From positions 6,138,001 through 6,202,000 of the forward strand of contig NZ_CP114065.1 of the NCBI RefSeq assembly GCF_027627575.1: a stretch of DNA of 64,000 bases. Reading direction: 5' to 3'. The position numbers and the translations under genes were made by a program. Positions within the stretch are counted from its first letter, which is position 1, and each line of letters opens with the position of its first letter. The notes under the pieces are model-generated. The model ran no database searches. It had not been told where the DNA came from and saw only the letters and a list, made by a program, of their open reading frames with translations. Of this stretch, positions 8,117-16,417 are shown piece after piece. The stretch comes from Kribbella sp. CA-293567. Its GTDB lineage: Bacteria > Actinomycetota > Actinomycetes > Propionibacteriales > Kribbellaceae.

Positions 8117-9994
8117 ATGGGCCACATCGACGTTTTGGCCGACCGCGGCACCAGTCCTGCCGGAACCGCGGCGCCGGCCCTCGGCCCGGCCGAGGTCGAA
8201 GCAGCATTGCTGGACGGCTATCCGCGGCTGGTCCGGCTCGCGTACCTGATCCTGCCCGCCTCACTCGGCCGGCATCGGCGCATCCTGACCGCGCACGGCG
8301 TCGTCCAGCGCGCGCTTCCGGACCGCCGCCGGCTCGAGCGGCAGCTGACCGGCGAGACCGACGCCTTCGACTTCCTTCGCCGCCGCGTCGTCCGGGACGC
8401 CATCAAACAAGCCTCCTCCCGTACGCCGCTCCGCCTCCTCCCGCAGGTCTGGGGTCTCCGGCTGTTCCCGCAGTCCGGCGCCGCCGACGACCTCGCGCTG
8501 GACCTGGCGCTGAGCAGCCTGAGCCCCGAGGCGCGGGCAGCCTGGGCACTCGTGCGAGCCGAGCGGCTCTGCGTGGACGAGACCGAGCTGCAACTGCGGG
8601 CGATGGGGATCCAGCACCCTCAGGCCGCGATCAACGAGGCTGCCCTCCTTGAGGAGAGCACAGCCGCCGGCCTGGGTGGTCCGCTGGATGCCTCGGTCTT
8701 CGACCCCTGCGACGTCCGCTTGGCCCCGACCGACCTGATGCGCCGCAAGGCCCGCGGCCGCGCGGTGGCCATCGCTGTCACAGGAGTCATCGCGCTGGCC
8801 ATCTTGGTCTCGCTGATCGCCACGGCCGGTGCCGAAGAACCAGCAGCCGGCCCGCAGCAGTCGCAGAACCGCCTGGTGCTCGCGTCGAAGCTGACGGCCG
8901 ACGGACTGCGTCGTACCGACGCGAACCGCTGGCAGGACACAGCACGCGTCGACTTCACCGCCTGGGCACCGCGCGGCGATCTCCTGGCAGACAAGGCACT
9001 CCTGACCAAGGCGCTCAGCGCTTGGTCCACCGGCGCCGGTGTCACCGCAGTAGCCGGTACGCCGACCGCTGCGCCCAACCAGCCCCCACAACTCCTGTAC
9101 GCCGGCACCGTGGACAGCAAGCCCATAGTCCTCCTGTACGACGGCCAGCGTCTCGCCCGCTACACCGCAGGCGCAGGACTCGTCGTGGCTCGCGCCGACG
9201 ACGCAGACGTCACCACGGCCGCCGCAGTCGCCATCAGTGAATCAGCCAAAGGTGTTCGCTTCCTCACGGCCCCTTGGATCGCCACGGTAGGCCTGCGGGA
9301 CCTGGTGAAGCCCAACTCGCGGTCAACCGGTCTCGACCGGGTCGACGGCATCACCGCCGCAGTTGCTGCCCCCACCTGCTCCTCCTGGCCCACACTGCAG
9401 CTCCGGTCGGCGTCGACGGTCGCAGAGAAGCACGCTTTCCTGCTGACGCATCTGGGCGGGCTCAGTCCGGTGCACCTCACCTACATGCCACCGCCGTCGA
9501 GTGGCGCCGCACGGTCCCCTCGCGAAGCGACCAGCAGCGCTGCCCTGCTCGGCTGGGCAAAGACCGCTTGCAGCCTGCAATCCCTTCAGAACCAGGGCAT
9601 CCGGTCCGCCAACAACTGGATCTTCGCCGAGCAGCCATTGCCGGGTGGCGGCCGTGGCAGCTGGGTCTGCACCCGCTCGGACACCTGGGAAGGCAACGGC
9701 TGGGCCAGTGCTCACCTGCTGGCCCCCGGCGTACCTGCCGCCGCTGCGGGCCAGGCGGTCAACACCGCTGCCTGCAGCCGCTTCGACCAGAACGTCTTGG
9801 CCTCCACCTACTGGAAGGCGCCGGCCGGTGGTTCCTACCTCCTGGCCGCCGGTAGCCGCAGGGTGGATCGCATCATGGTCAACGGCAAGGCGTTCAAGGG
9901 CAATCTGGTCACCCAGCCCGCCAGGAGCACGCGAGCTGTCACCGTTACGGGCCGACTCACCACCGGCACCACTCTCACTGCGCTGAACAAGTAG
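8117..9994 (+). CDS. Sigma-factor-like N-terminal domain with membrane anchor and extracytoplasmic domain
   Basis: The 625-residue protein has three parts. Residues about 30-195 resemble a degenerate ECF sigma factor: a region-2-like stretch around LLDGYPRLVRLAYLILP, and a region-4-like stretch around LSSLSPEARAAWALVRAE that includes a DETELQLR segment. A single membrane helix spans about 217-239, preceded by a basic MRRKARGRAV stretch. Residues about 245-625 should face outside; they contain several cysteines and no family I recognise. The start ATG follows GAGGAG with suitable spacing. One possibility is a membrane-tethered former sigma factor acting as a signalling protein. The sigma resemblance was judged by eye. 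Confidence 0.6.
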   Translation: MGHIDVLADRGTSPAGTAAPALGPAEVEAALLDGYPRLVRLAYLILPASLGRHRRILTAHGVVQRALPDRRRLERQLTGETDAFDFLRRRVVRDAIKQASSRTPLRLLPQVWGLRLFPQSGAADDLALDLALSSLSPEARAAWALVRAERLCVDETELQLRAMGIQHPQAAINEAALLEESTAAGLGGPLDASVFDPCDVRLAPTDLMRRKARGRAVAIAVTGVIALAILVSLIATAGAEEPAAGPQQSQNRLVLASKLTADGLRRTDANRWQDTARVDFTAWAPRGDLLADKALLTKALSAWSTGAGVTAVAGTPTAAPNQPPQLLYAGTVDSKPIVLLYDGQRLARYTAGAGLVVARADDADVTTAAAVAISESAKGVRFLTAPWIATVGLRDLVKPNSRSTGLDRVDGITAAVAAPTCSSWPTLQLRSASTVAEKHAFLLTHLGGLSPVHLTYMPPPSSGAARSPREATSSAALLGWAKTACSLQSLQNQGIRSANNWIFAEQPLPGGGRGSWVCTRSDTWEGNGWASAHLLAPGVPAAAAGQAVNTAACSRFDQNVLASTYWKAPAGGSYLLAAGSRRVDRIMVNGKAFKGNLVTQPARSTRAVTVTGRLTTGTTLTALNK

Positions 9995-9996
9995 CT

Positions 9997-10024
9997 GGGC
10001 CAGGTGAAGGCGTCGGCCTGGTCC
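9997..10024 (+). terminator. Hairpin after the sigma-like gene
   Basis: GGGCCAGG (9997-10004) pairs with CCTGGTCC (10017-10024), with one G-U pair, just after the TAG stop at 9992-9994. It probably separates the sigma-like gene from the GH76 operon. Confidence 0.4.
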
Positions 10025-10090
10025 GACGTTTTCCCACAAATTCGATCACCTTCAGTATTGACGTCTTCACACAGCGCGCCCTACTTTCAA

Positions 10091-10104
10091 TGAAAGCGCT
10101 CTCT
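10091..10104. promoter_or_regulatory. LacI-family-type operator upstream of the GH76 operon
   Basis: The sequence TGAAAGCGCTCTCT contains the LacI-family core GAAAGCGCTCTC, centred on CG and nearly palindromic. It lies 24 bp upstream of the GH76 start. Operators of this type control sugar genes in actinobacteria. No LacI gene is adjacent, so the repressor would be encoded elsewhere. Confidence 0.5.
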
Positions 10105-10127
10105 TCCTCCGCCCCAGGGAGAACATC

Positions 10128-11594
10128 ATGATCGTTGGAATCGTTTCCGTTGTCGCCCTGACAACGATGTCTGCTCCGGTCGGAGCTCCTCCGCCGGTCC
10201 CACCCTCCACTCCGGCGGTGAGCGTGGCAGTCCAGGCGACCATCTGCAACAAGTACTGCGACTCCCGCGATCCGGCCCTCTCCCCCGGCGACCGGTCCCC
10301 CGTCACCGCGGGGATCTTCGGCCGGACGATCCGGCTGCACTTCGACGACGCCGATGCGATGGGCTGGGCGTCGATCGCGAACGGCAGCCCCGGCGACGAG
10401 GTCTGGCTGGACCGCTCGATGGACGGTGGCCGCAGCTGGTCCGGTGACAGCCGGCTCGGCAACACCGTCGTTCCCGGCGGCCAGACCGGCTGGCGCAGCC
10501 AGATGTTCAACGTCGACGACTGGAACAACCAGGGCGTCGGTGCGCTCCGAGCCTGCGGCAAGGCCGGCGACCGCGGCGAGATCGCCTGTACGCCGTGGGC
10601 GCGCACCACCTGGAACGCGTGGGACCGGCGGACCGCCGCGGCGACCGCGCAGATGCAGTTCTACAACCGGTCGACCGGGCTCTTCGACACGACCGGCTGG
10701 TGGAACTCGGCCAACGCGCTCACCGCGATCATCGACAACGCCCGGGTGTCGGGCATGAACAGCTACCGGTACGCGATCGGCCGCACGTACGACCTGAACC
10801 TCAACGCCCAGCAGGGTCAGTTCCGCAACGACTACATCGACGACACCGGCTGGTGGGGTCTCGCGTGGATCGCTGCCTACGATCTGACCGGCGAAGCGCG
10901 GTACCTGCGGACGGCCCGGGCCGACGCCGACCACATGGCGGCGCACTGGGACAACACCTGCGGCGGCGGGGTCTGGTGGAGTCAGGCGAAGACCTACAAG
11001 AACGCGATCACCAACTCGCTGTACATCCAGCTGAGCGCTGCCCTGCACAACCGGATCGCGGGCGACACGACGTACCTGCAACGGGCGCAGAACGGCTGGA
11101 CCTGGTTCCAGCAGACCCAGATGATCAACAGCTCGAACCTGGTGAACGACGGCATCAGTCTCACCACCTGCAAGAACAACGGAGACGTTGCCTGGAGCTA
11201 CAACCAGGGAGTGTTGCTCGGAGCCCTCACCGAGTTGTCCAAGGCCACCGGGAACACCAGCTACCTCACCAGAGCCCGGCAGATCGCGGATGCCGCGACC
11301 ACCTCCGCAAGCTTGAACACCGCCGACGGAATCCTCCGAGAGCCCTGTGAGAGTGGGGATTGCGCCGGTGACGGGCCGTCGTTCAAGGGTGCGCACGTCC
11401 GCGGTCTCGGCCAGCTGAACGCCGCGCTGTCCGACCGCCCGTACACGGGCTACCTCAAACGGCAGGCCGATCGGGCCTTCGCCGCCGACCGGACGCCGAT
11501 GGATCAGTACGGTCTGCGCTGGTACGGCCCGATCGACAAACTCGACGCGGCCCGCCAGCACAGCGCCCTCGACCTGCTGAACGCGGTCTCGTGA
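10128..11594 (+). CDS. Secreted GH76 endo-alpha-1,6-mannanase
   Basis: GH76 enzymes hydrolyse alpha-1,6-mannan backbones, such as those of yeast cell walls. In this 488-residue protein residues about 165-480 form the (alpha/alpha)6 domain, with the family's adjacent catalytic aspartates D238-D239 in YIDDTGWW. CGGGVWW and YKNAITNSLY are further family motifs. Residues about 35-160 form an N-terminal module (WASIANGSPGDEVWLDRSMDGG) that is also found, twice, in the second GH76 protein downstream. The putative signal peptide is hydrophobic but lacks the usual positive N-region. The ATG follows AGGGAGAA. Its stop overlaps the GH2 start (GTGA), so this is the first gene of a three-gene mannan operon. 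Confidence 0.9.
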   Translation: MIVGIVSVVALTTMSAPVGAPPPVPPSTPAVSVAVQATICNKYCDSRDPALSPGDRSPVTAGIFGRTIRLHFDDADAMGWASIANGSPGDEVWLDRSMDGGRSWSGDSRLGNTVVPGGQTGWRSQMFNVDDWNNQGVGALRACGKAGDRGEIACTPWARTTWNAWDRRTAAATAQMQFYNRSTGLFDTTGWWNSANALTAIIDNARVSGMNSYRYAIGRTYDLNLNAQQGQFRNDYIDDTGWWGLAWIAAYDLTGEARYLRTARADADHMAAHWDNTCGGGVWWSQAKTYKNAITNSLYIQLSAALHNRIAGDTTYLQRAQNGWTWFQQTQMINSSNLVNDGISLTTCKNNGDVAWSYNQGVLLGALTELSKATGNTSYLTRARQIADAATTSASLNTADGILREPCESGDCAGDGPSFKGAHVRGLGQLNAALSDRPYTGYLKRQADRAFAADRTPMDQYGLRWYGPIDKLDAARQHSALDLLNAVS

Positions 11595-14350
11595 AGCGCC
11601 GCCTCGCACTGACGGCCGCGCTGATCGCCGGCCTGCTGGCATCCGCGCTGGCCACACCAGCCGCAGGCGCAGTACCGAGTGGAGAACGTGAGACGGCAGC
11701 AGTCGCGTTCGCCCCGAAGCCTCCTCGCCTGCCGACTCCTTGGTCCAACCAGGTCTCGACCAGCAATCCGCTGCCGGAGTACCCGCGACCGCAACTCACC
11801 CGCTTCCAATGGCAGAGCCTCAACGGCATCTGGCAGTTCGCGCCCGCCGCAAACCTCGACACCCCACCGGTCGGCGTCAACCTGGCCGAGGAAGTCCTGG
11901 TGCCCTTCCCGATCGAGTCGGCGCTGTCCGGCATCGAACGGCACGAGCACCGGATGTACTACCGCCGCACCTTCACGGTGCCGGCCGGCTGGTCCGGTCA
12001 GCGGATCCAGCTCAACTTCGGCGCGGTCATGTGGCAGTCCAAGGTGTGGGTCAACGGCACTCTGCTCGGCACCCACGAGGGCGGCTACGACGCGTTCTCG
12101 TACGACGTGACGCCGGCGCTGCGGGCAGGATCCAACGAGATCATCGTCGGCGTCCGGAACCCCGTCGACGCCGAGGACATCCCGCTCGGCAAGCAGCGGC
12201 TGAACCGCGGCGGCATCTGGTACACCCCGACCTCGGGCATCTGGCAGACAGTCTGGCTCGAGCCGACCAGCGCCGCGCGGATCACCCGCCTCGACACCAC
12301 CCCGAACGTCGCCGCGGGCGCTCTGGACCTGACCGTCCAGGGCACCTCCGGTCAGACCGTCACCGCTCAGGTCGTCTCCGGCGGTCAAGTGGTCGGCCAG
12401 GCGACCGGTACGACCGGCACGCAGTTCCGCATCCCGGTCCCCAACGCCAGACTGTGGTCCCCCGACGACCCTTTCCTGTACGACCTCAGGGTCACCCTGG
12501 GCAGCGGCGACAGCGTCGGTGGGTACTTCGGGATGCGGTCGGTCGGCAAGGCGATGCTCGGCGGCGTCCTGCGACCGACCCTCAACGGCAAGTTCGTCTT
12601 CCAGCTCGGCACCCTGGACCAGGGCTACTGGCCCGACGGGCTGTCCACCGCTCCCACCGACGAGGCGCTGCGGTTCGACCTCGAGCAGCAGAAGGCACTC
12701 GGCTTCAACCTGGTGCGCAAACACATCAAGGTCGAGTCGGCGCGCTGGTTCTACCACGCCGACAAGCTCGGTCTGATGGTCTGGCAGGACATGCCCTCGC
12801 TGGTGGCCGGCCGGAACGCGTCGGCGGCCGGCGAAGCGCGGTACGAGACCGAGCTGCGCCGGATGATCGAGAACCACAAGGGCATCACGTCGATCGTCCA
12901 GTGGGTCCCGTTCAACGAGGGCTGGGGCGAGTTCGACGCCGGCCGGATCGCCGACCTGGTGAAGAGCCTCGACCCGACCCGGCTGGTGAACCACAACTCG
13001 GGCTCGAACTGTTGCGACTCCGATCCCGATCCCGGCAACGGCGACGTGATCGACGACCACATGTACGTCGGGCCGGCGGTCGCCAGGACGCCCTCGGCGA
13101 CCCGGATCCTCGCGCTCGGCGAGTACGGCGGACTCGGGCTGCACGTGCCCGGTCACGAGTGGTCGACCGGCGACACCTTCGCCTACGAGATGCTGCCGAC
13201 TCCGGCGGCGTTGACGAACCGGTACGTGCAGATCACCAGCCAGCTCCCCGACCTGATCAACGGGTCCGGGCTGTCCGCGAGCGTCTACACCGAGCCGACC
13301 GACGTCGAGGACGAGATCAACGGTTTCTACACCTACGACCGGCAGGTCCGGAAGATGGACTTCGCCAAGGTCCGCGAGGCCAACCTCAAGGTGCTTGCCG
13401 CGGCCAAGGGGACCGTGCTGACGACCGGCAGTCTGGCGGCCCTGAAGGTGACCACCACCGGGCTCCAGACGCGCTACCTCCGGCACCTGAACGGCGTGGC
13501 CGCGACCGAGGTCGTCAATGCCGCCAGCAGCAAGGTGCTCAAGCAGGACAGTGCTTTCTGGGTCCGCCCAGGTCTGGCGGACGCTGCCTGCTACTCGTTC
13601 GAATCCCGCAACTTCCCCGGCCAGTACCTGCGGCACTCCAACTTCCGTATCCAGCGAGCAGCCAGTACTGGCGGCAGCTTCGCCGCCGATGCCACCTTCT
13701 GCGCGCGCGAGGGGCTGAGCGGCGGCGGTACGTCGCTGGAGTCGAAGAACCTGCCGGGGTACTACCTACGCCACCGCAACGCGGAGGTCTGGCTCGACCG
13801 CGACACTGGTGGTTCCTTCCGCGAGGACTCGACCTGGAACGTCGTACCGGCCTGGTGGCGAAGCGGAGCCGATCTCGCCGAGGGGCAGGTGCGCTCGTTC
13901 CGCGTGACCACCCCTGGGTACACCAACCGGTATCTGCGACACCTGGACGGCGCTGCCCGGACCGATGTCATCGATGCGGCATCACCTCTGCAAGCCAGGC
14001 AGGACGCGAGCTTCGTCGTCCGGCCGGGATTGGCGGAGAGCAGTTGTTACTCGCTGGAGTCCCGCAACTTCCCGGGACAGTACCTGCGGCATCGCGGTTA
14101 CCGGCTGCACAAGGACGCCAACGACGGCACGGCCACCTATGCCAAGGACGCGACGTTCTGCGCGCAGCCGGCGCGAGCAGGCGGCACTGGGAACGTCTCG
14201 CTCCAGTCGTTCAACTACCCGACCCACTACGTGCGGCACGCCACCGAGTCCGTCTACATAGCCGTTGCCGGCGGTGGCAATCCGTGGGACGGCGCGAGCA
14301 GCTACGACGCTGACACCACCTGGGCCGACACGGCCGGGCTCGGAGGCTGA
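11591..14350 (+). CDS. Secreted GH2 glycosidase with duplicated AbfB-type (CBM42-like) domains
   Basis: The 919-residue protein starts with a signal peptide (MKRRLALTAALIAG, cleavage near residue 27). The GH2 sugar-binding, immunoglobulin-like and TIM-barrel domains follow to about residue 600. The acid/base E443 is in FNEGWGEF and the likely nucleophile E511 is in GEYGG. From about 605 to the end there are two repeats of an AbfB-like beta-trefoil module, marked by RYLRHLNG/RYLRHLDG, ESRNFPGQYLRH and AKDATFC-type blocks. GH2 covers beta-galactosidases, beta-mannosidases and beta-glucuronidases, and the exact substrate cannot be read from sequence. Position between two GH76 genes suggests trimming of decorated mannan; the AbfB modules suggest binding of arabinose or similar side chains. 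Confidence 0.85.
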   Translation: MKRRLALTAALIAGLLASALATPAAGAVPSGERETAAVAFAPKPPRLPTPWSNQVSTSNPLPEYPRPQLTRFQWQSLNGIWQFAPAANLDTPPVGVNLAEEVLVPFPIESALSGIERHEHRMYYRRTFTVPAGWSGQRIQLNFGAVMWQSKVWVNGTLLGTHEGGYDAFSYDVTPALRAGSNEIIVGVRNPVDAEDIPLGKQRLNRGGIWYTPTSGIWQTVWLEPTSAARITRLDTTPNVAAGALDLTVQGTSGQTVTAQVVSGGQVVGQATGTTGTQFRIPVPNARLWSPDDPFLYDLRVTLGSGDSVGGYFGMRSVGKAMLGGVLRPTLNGKFVFQLGTLDQGYWPDGLSTAPTDEALRFDLEQQKALGFNLVRKHIKVESARWFYHADKLGLMVWQDMPSLVAGRNASAAGEARYETELRRMIENHKGITSIVQWVPFNEGWGEFDAGRIADLVKSLDPTRLVNHNSGSNCCDSDPDPGNGDVIDDHMYVGPAVARTPSATRILALGEYGGLGLHVPGHEWSTGDTFAYEMLPTPAALTNRYVQITSQLPDLINGSGLSASVYTEPTDVEDEINGFYTYDRQVRKMDFAKVREANLKVLAAAKGTVLTTGSLAALKVTTTGLQTRYLRHLNGVAATEVVNAASSKVLKQDSAFWVRPGLADAACYSFESRNFPGQYLRHSNFRIQRAASTGGSFAADATFCAREGLSGGGTSLESKNLPGYYLRHRNAEVWLDRDTGGSFREDSTWNVVPAWWRSGADLAEGQVRSFRVTTPGYTNRYLRHLDGAARTDVIDAASPLQARQDASFVVRPGLAESSCYSLESRNFPGQYLRHRGYRLHKDANDGTATYAKDATFCAQPARAGGTGNVSLQSFNYPTHYVRHATESVYIAVAGGGNPWDGASSYDADTTWADTAGLGG

Positions 14351-14352
14351 GG

Positions 14353-16170
14353 ATGAGGGTCCTGCTGGCCACGGTCCTGCTGGCGGTGCTGCTTCCGGCA
14401 CCGGCCGCCGAGGCGAAAGCCCAAGCAGTACAGGTGTGTTCGGTCGCTTGTGACACGCTGGATCCGTCGCGGGCACAGGAAGACACCTTCCCCGTGGCGG
14501 AGAAGGTGCTCAACGGACGCCGGATCGTGTTGCACGTGTCCGGCAAGGACGCGATGGGCTGGGCCAGTATCGACAACGGGACCGCGGGCAACGCGGTCTG
14601 GCTGGACCGGAGCTGGGACGGTGGCGCGACCTGGGACGGACTGTTGGGTCGAGCAACGATCCCTTCGGCCTGGACCGGAACGCGGACGCTGATGTACAAC
14701 CAGGCCGATCCGGCCGGGCACCGGCGTGGCGTGATCCGGGCCTGCGGTGACGCGAGCGGTGTCGTCTGCACCGACTGGGCTCACCTCAAGGTGTGTGACA
14801 CGGCCTGCGACGGCTCGACCAACCCGGTCGGCGACAGTCAGCCAGTCCCCTCCACCACGCTCTCGAATCGCCGGATCGCCCTGCACGTCGATCAACGCGG
14901 GATGGCGTGGGCGAGCATCGACACCGGCCGGGCAGGCGACGAGATCTGGCTCGACCGATCGTGGAACGAAGGCGCCTCGTGGCCGGGCGGCTCCTCTCTG
15001 GGCCGCCTCGGCGTGCCGGCTGGAGCGACCTCGGCCAGGACCGCGCTCTTCGCGACGAAGGACCCGAGATCCAAGCTGTACGGCGGCGCAGTACGGGCGT
15101 GTGGCCGAGCGGTGGAGGGAGCCGGTGGAAGCTGTACTGCGTGGGCTCGGCCGGCAACCGATCGGGCTGCTGCCGCGGCTGACGCCTTGATGTACTCCTA
15201 TCGACCCGACTCCGCGTGGTGGCAGTCGAGCTGGTGGAACTCCGCCGTGGCCGTCACCACGGTGATGGACTATCAGCAGCGCACCAGCCGCACGGACCTG
15301 CGCTGGATCATCGACCGGACCTTCACCGCCAACTTGGGTGTCTTCCCGGCCGGGACGAAGAGCGGCGACGCGATCGAGGGCAACTTCATCAGCCGCGCGA
15401 TCGACGACACCGAGTGGTGGGCGCTCGCCTGGATCCAGGCCTATGACCTGACCGGTGACCGCAAGTACCTCGACATGGCCGTCACCATCGCCGACTACGT
15501 GCACAGCTACTGGGACACCAGCACCTGCGGTGGCGGCGTGTGGTGGGACCGCGAACGCACCTACAAGAACGCGATCACCAACGGCCTGTACGTCCGGCTG
15601 ACCGCCGCGCTGCACAACCGGCTGCCCGGTGACACCGTCTGGTTGCAACGGGCAACAACCGGCTGGAACTGGTACCAGGCCAGCGGAATGATCAACTCCG
15701 CCGACCTGGTCAACGACGGCATCACCACCAACTGCGCGAACAACGGGCAGACCGTCTGGACCTACAACCAGGGCCTCGCGATCGGCGGCGCCCTCGAACT
15801 CTGGCGAGCCACCGGCAACCCGGCCCTCCTCACCACCGCCCGCCAACTGGCCGACGCTGCGATCACCTCGTCGCTTCTCAGCCCGAACGGCATCCTGACC
15901 GAGTCCTGCGACGTCGGCAGCGCCACCTGCGACGACAACCAGAAGCAGTTCAAGGGCATCTTCATGCGCTACCTGACCGATCTGGCCGACACCACCGGCG
16001 CCGCGGCGTACCGCACCTACGCGCAGCGCCAGTCCGACACCATCTGGCAGTCCGACCGGGACTCCCTCAATCGCCTCGGCCAACGCTGGACCGGCGTCGG
16101 CCCCAACCCCCGCGACTGGCGAACCCAGGCGAGCGCCCTGGGAGGGATCCTGGCAGCCACCACCTCCTAA
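14353..16170 (+). CDS. Secreted GH76 endo-alpha-1,6-mannanase with duplicated N-terminal module
   Basis: The 605-residue protein has a signal peptide (MRVLLATVLLAVLLPAPAAEA). Two copies of the module seen once in the first GH76 protein follow (WASIDNGTAGNAVWLDRSWDG, and a second WASIDTGRAGDEIWLDRSW), at about 30-140 and 145-275. The GH76 domain occupies about 280-600, with catalytic D351-D352 in AIDDTEWW and the family blocks CGGGVWWDRERTYKNAITNG and TYNQG. The ATG lies two bases after the GH2 stop, with GGAGGCTGAGG as ribosome binding site. Two mannanases with different module numbers in one operon suggest complementary attack on cell-wall mannan. The module itself I cannot assign to a family. 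Confidence 0.9.
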   Translation: MRVLLATVLLAVLLPAPAAEAKAQAVQVCSVACDTLDPSRAQEDTFPVAEKVLNGRRIVLHVSGKDAMGWASIDNGTAGNAVWLDRSWDGGATWDGLLGRATIPSAWTGTRTLMYNQADPAGHRRGVIRACGDASGVVCTDWAHLKVCDTACDGSTNPVGDSQPVPSTTLSNRRIALHVDQRGMAWASIDTGRAGDEIWLDRSWNEGASWPGGSSLGRLGVPAGATSARTALFATKDPRSKLYGGAVRACGRAVEGAGGSCTAWARPATDRAAAAADALMYSYRPDSAWWQSSWWNSAVAVTTVMDYQQRTSRTDLRWIIDRTFTANLGVFPAGTKSGDAIEGNFISRAIDDTEWWALAWIQAYDLTGDRKYLDMAVTIADYVHSYWDTSTCGGGVWWDRERTYKNAITNGLYVRLTAALHNRLPGDTVWLQRATTGWNWYQASGMINSADLVNDGITTNCANNGQTVWTYNQGLAIGGALELWRATGNPALLTTARQLADAAITSSLLSPNGILTESCDVGSATCDDNQKQFKGIFMRYLTDLADTTGAAAYRTYAQRQSDTIWQSDRDSLNRLGQRWTGVGPNPRDWRTQASALGGILAATTS

Positions 16171-16380
16171 GCTCGCCGACCTGTCATCCTTCCCAGCAGG
16201 AGTTGGGGAGGGAAATAGCCCGGATCGGGAGGAGAACCCACCACGGCCCCGGACAAGGTCCTCCCCGCCAACCGCCCAGATTCAGAGATACAGCCACCCA
16301 AGACTCATGGCACGAATTTCAGAAGCAGGTCGCTAGCGCGGTGTCGCGATGCCTCCGCAGCACCGATGTCGTCCCGCAGG

Positions 16381-16403
16381 GCGCCGCAGGTCTCCTGCAG
16401 CGC
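16381..16403. terminator. Hairpin between convergent GH76 and lyase genes
   Basis: GCGCCGCAGG (16381-16390) pairs with CCTGCAGCGC (16394-16403), with one mismatch and a 3-nt loop. It lies 15 bp past the lyase stop and may serve both strands. The rest of the gap 16171-16417 shows nothing coding that I can support. Confidence 0.45.
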
Positions 16404-16417
16404 CCACCACCGGTTCG

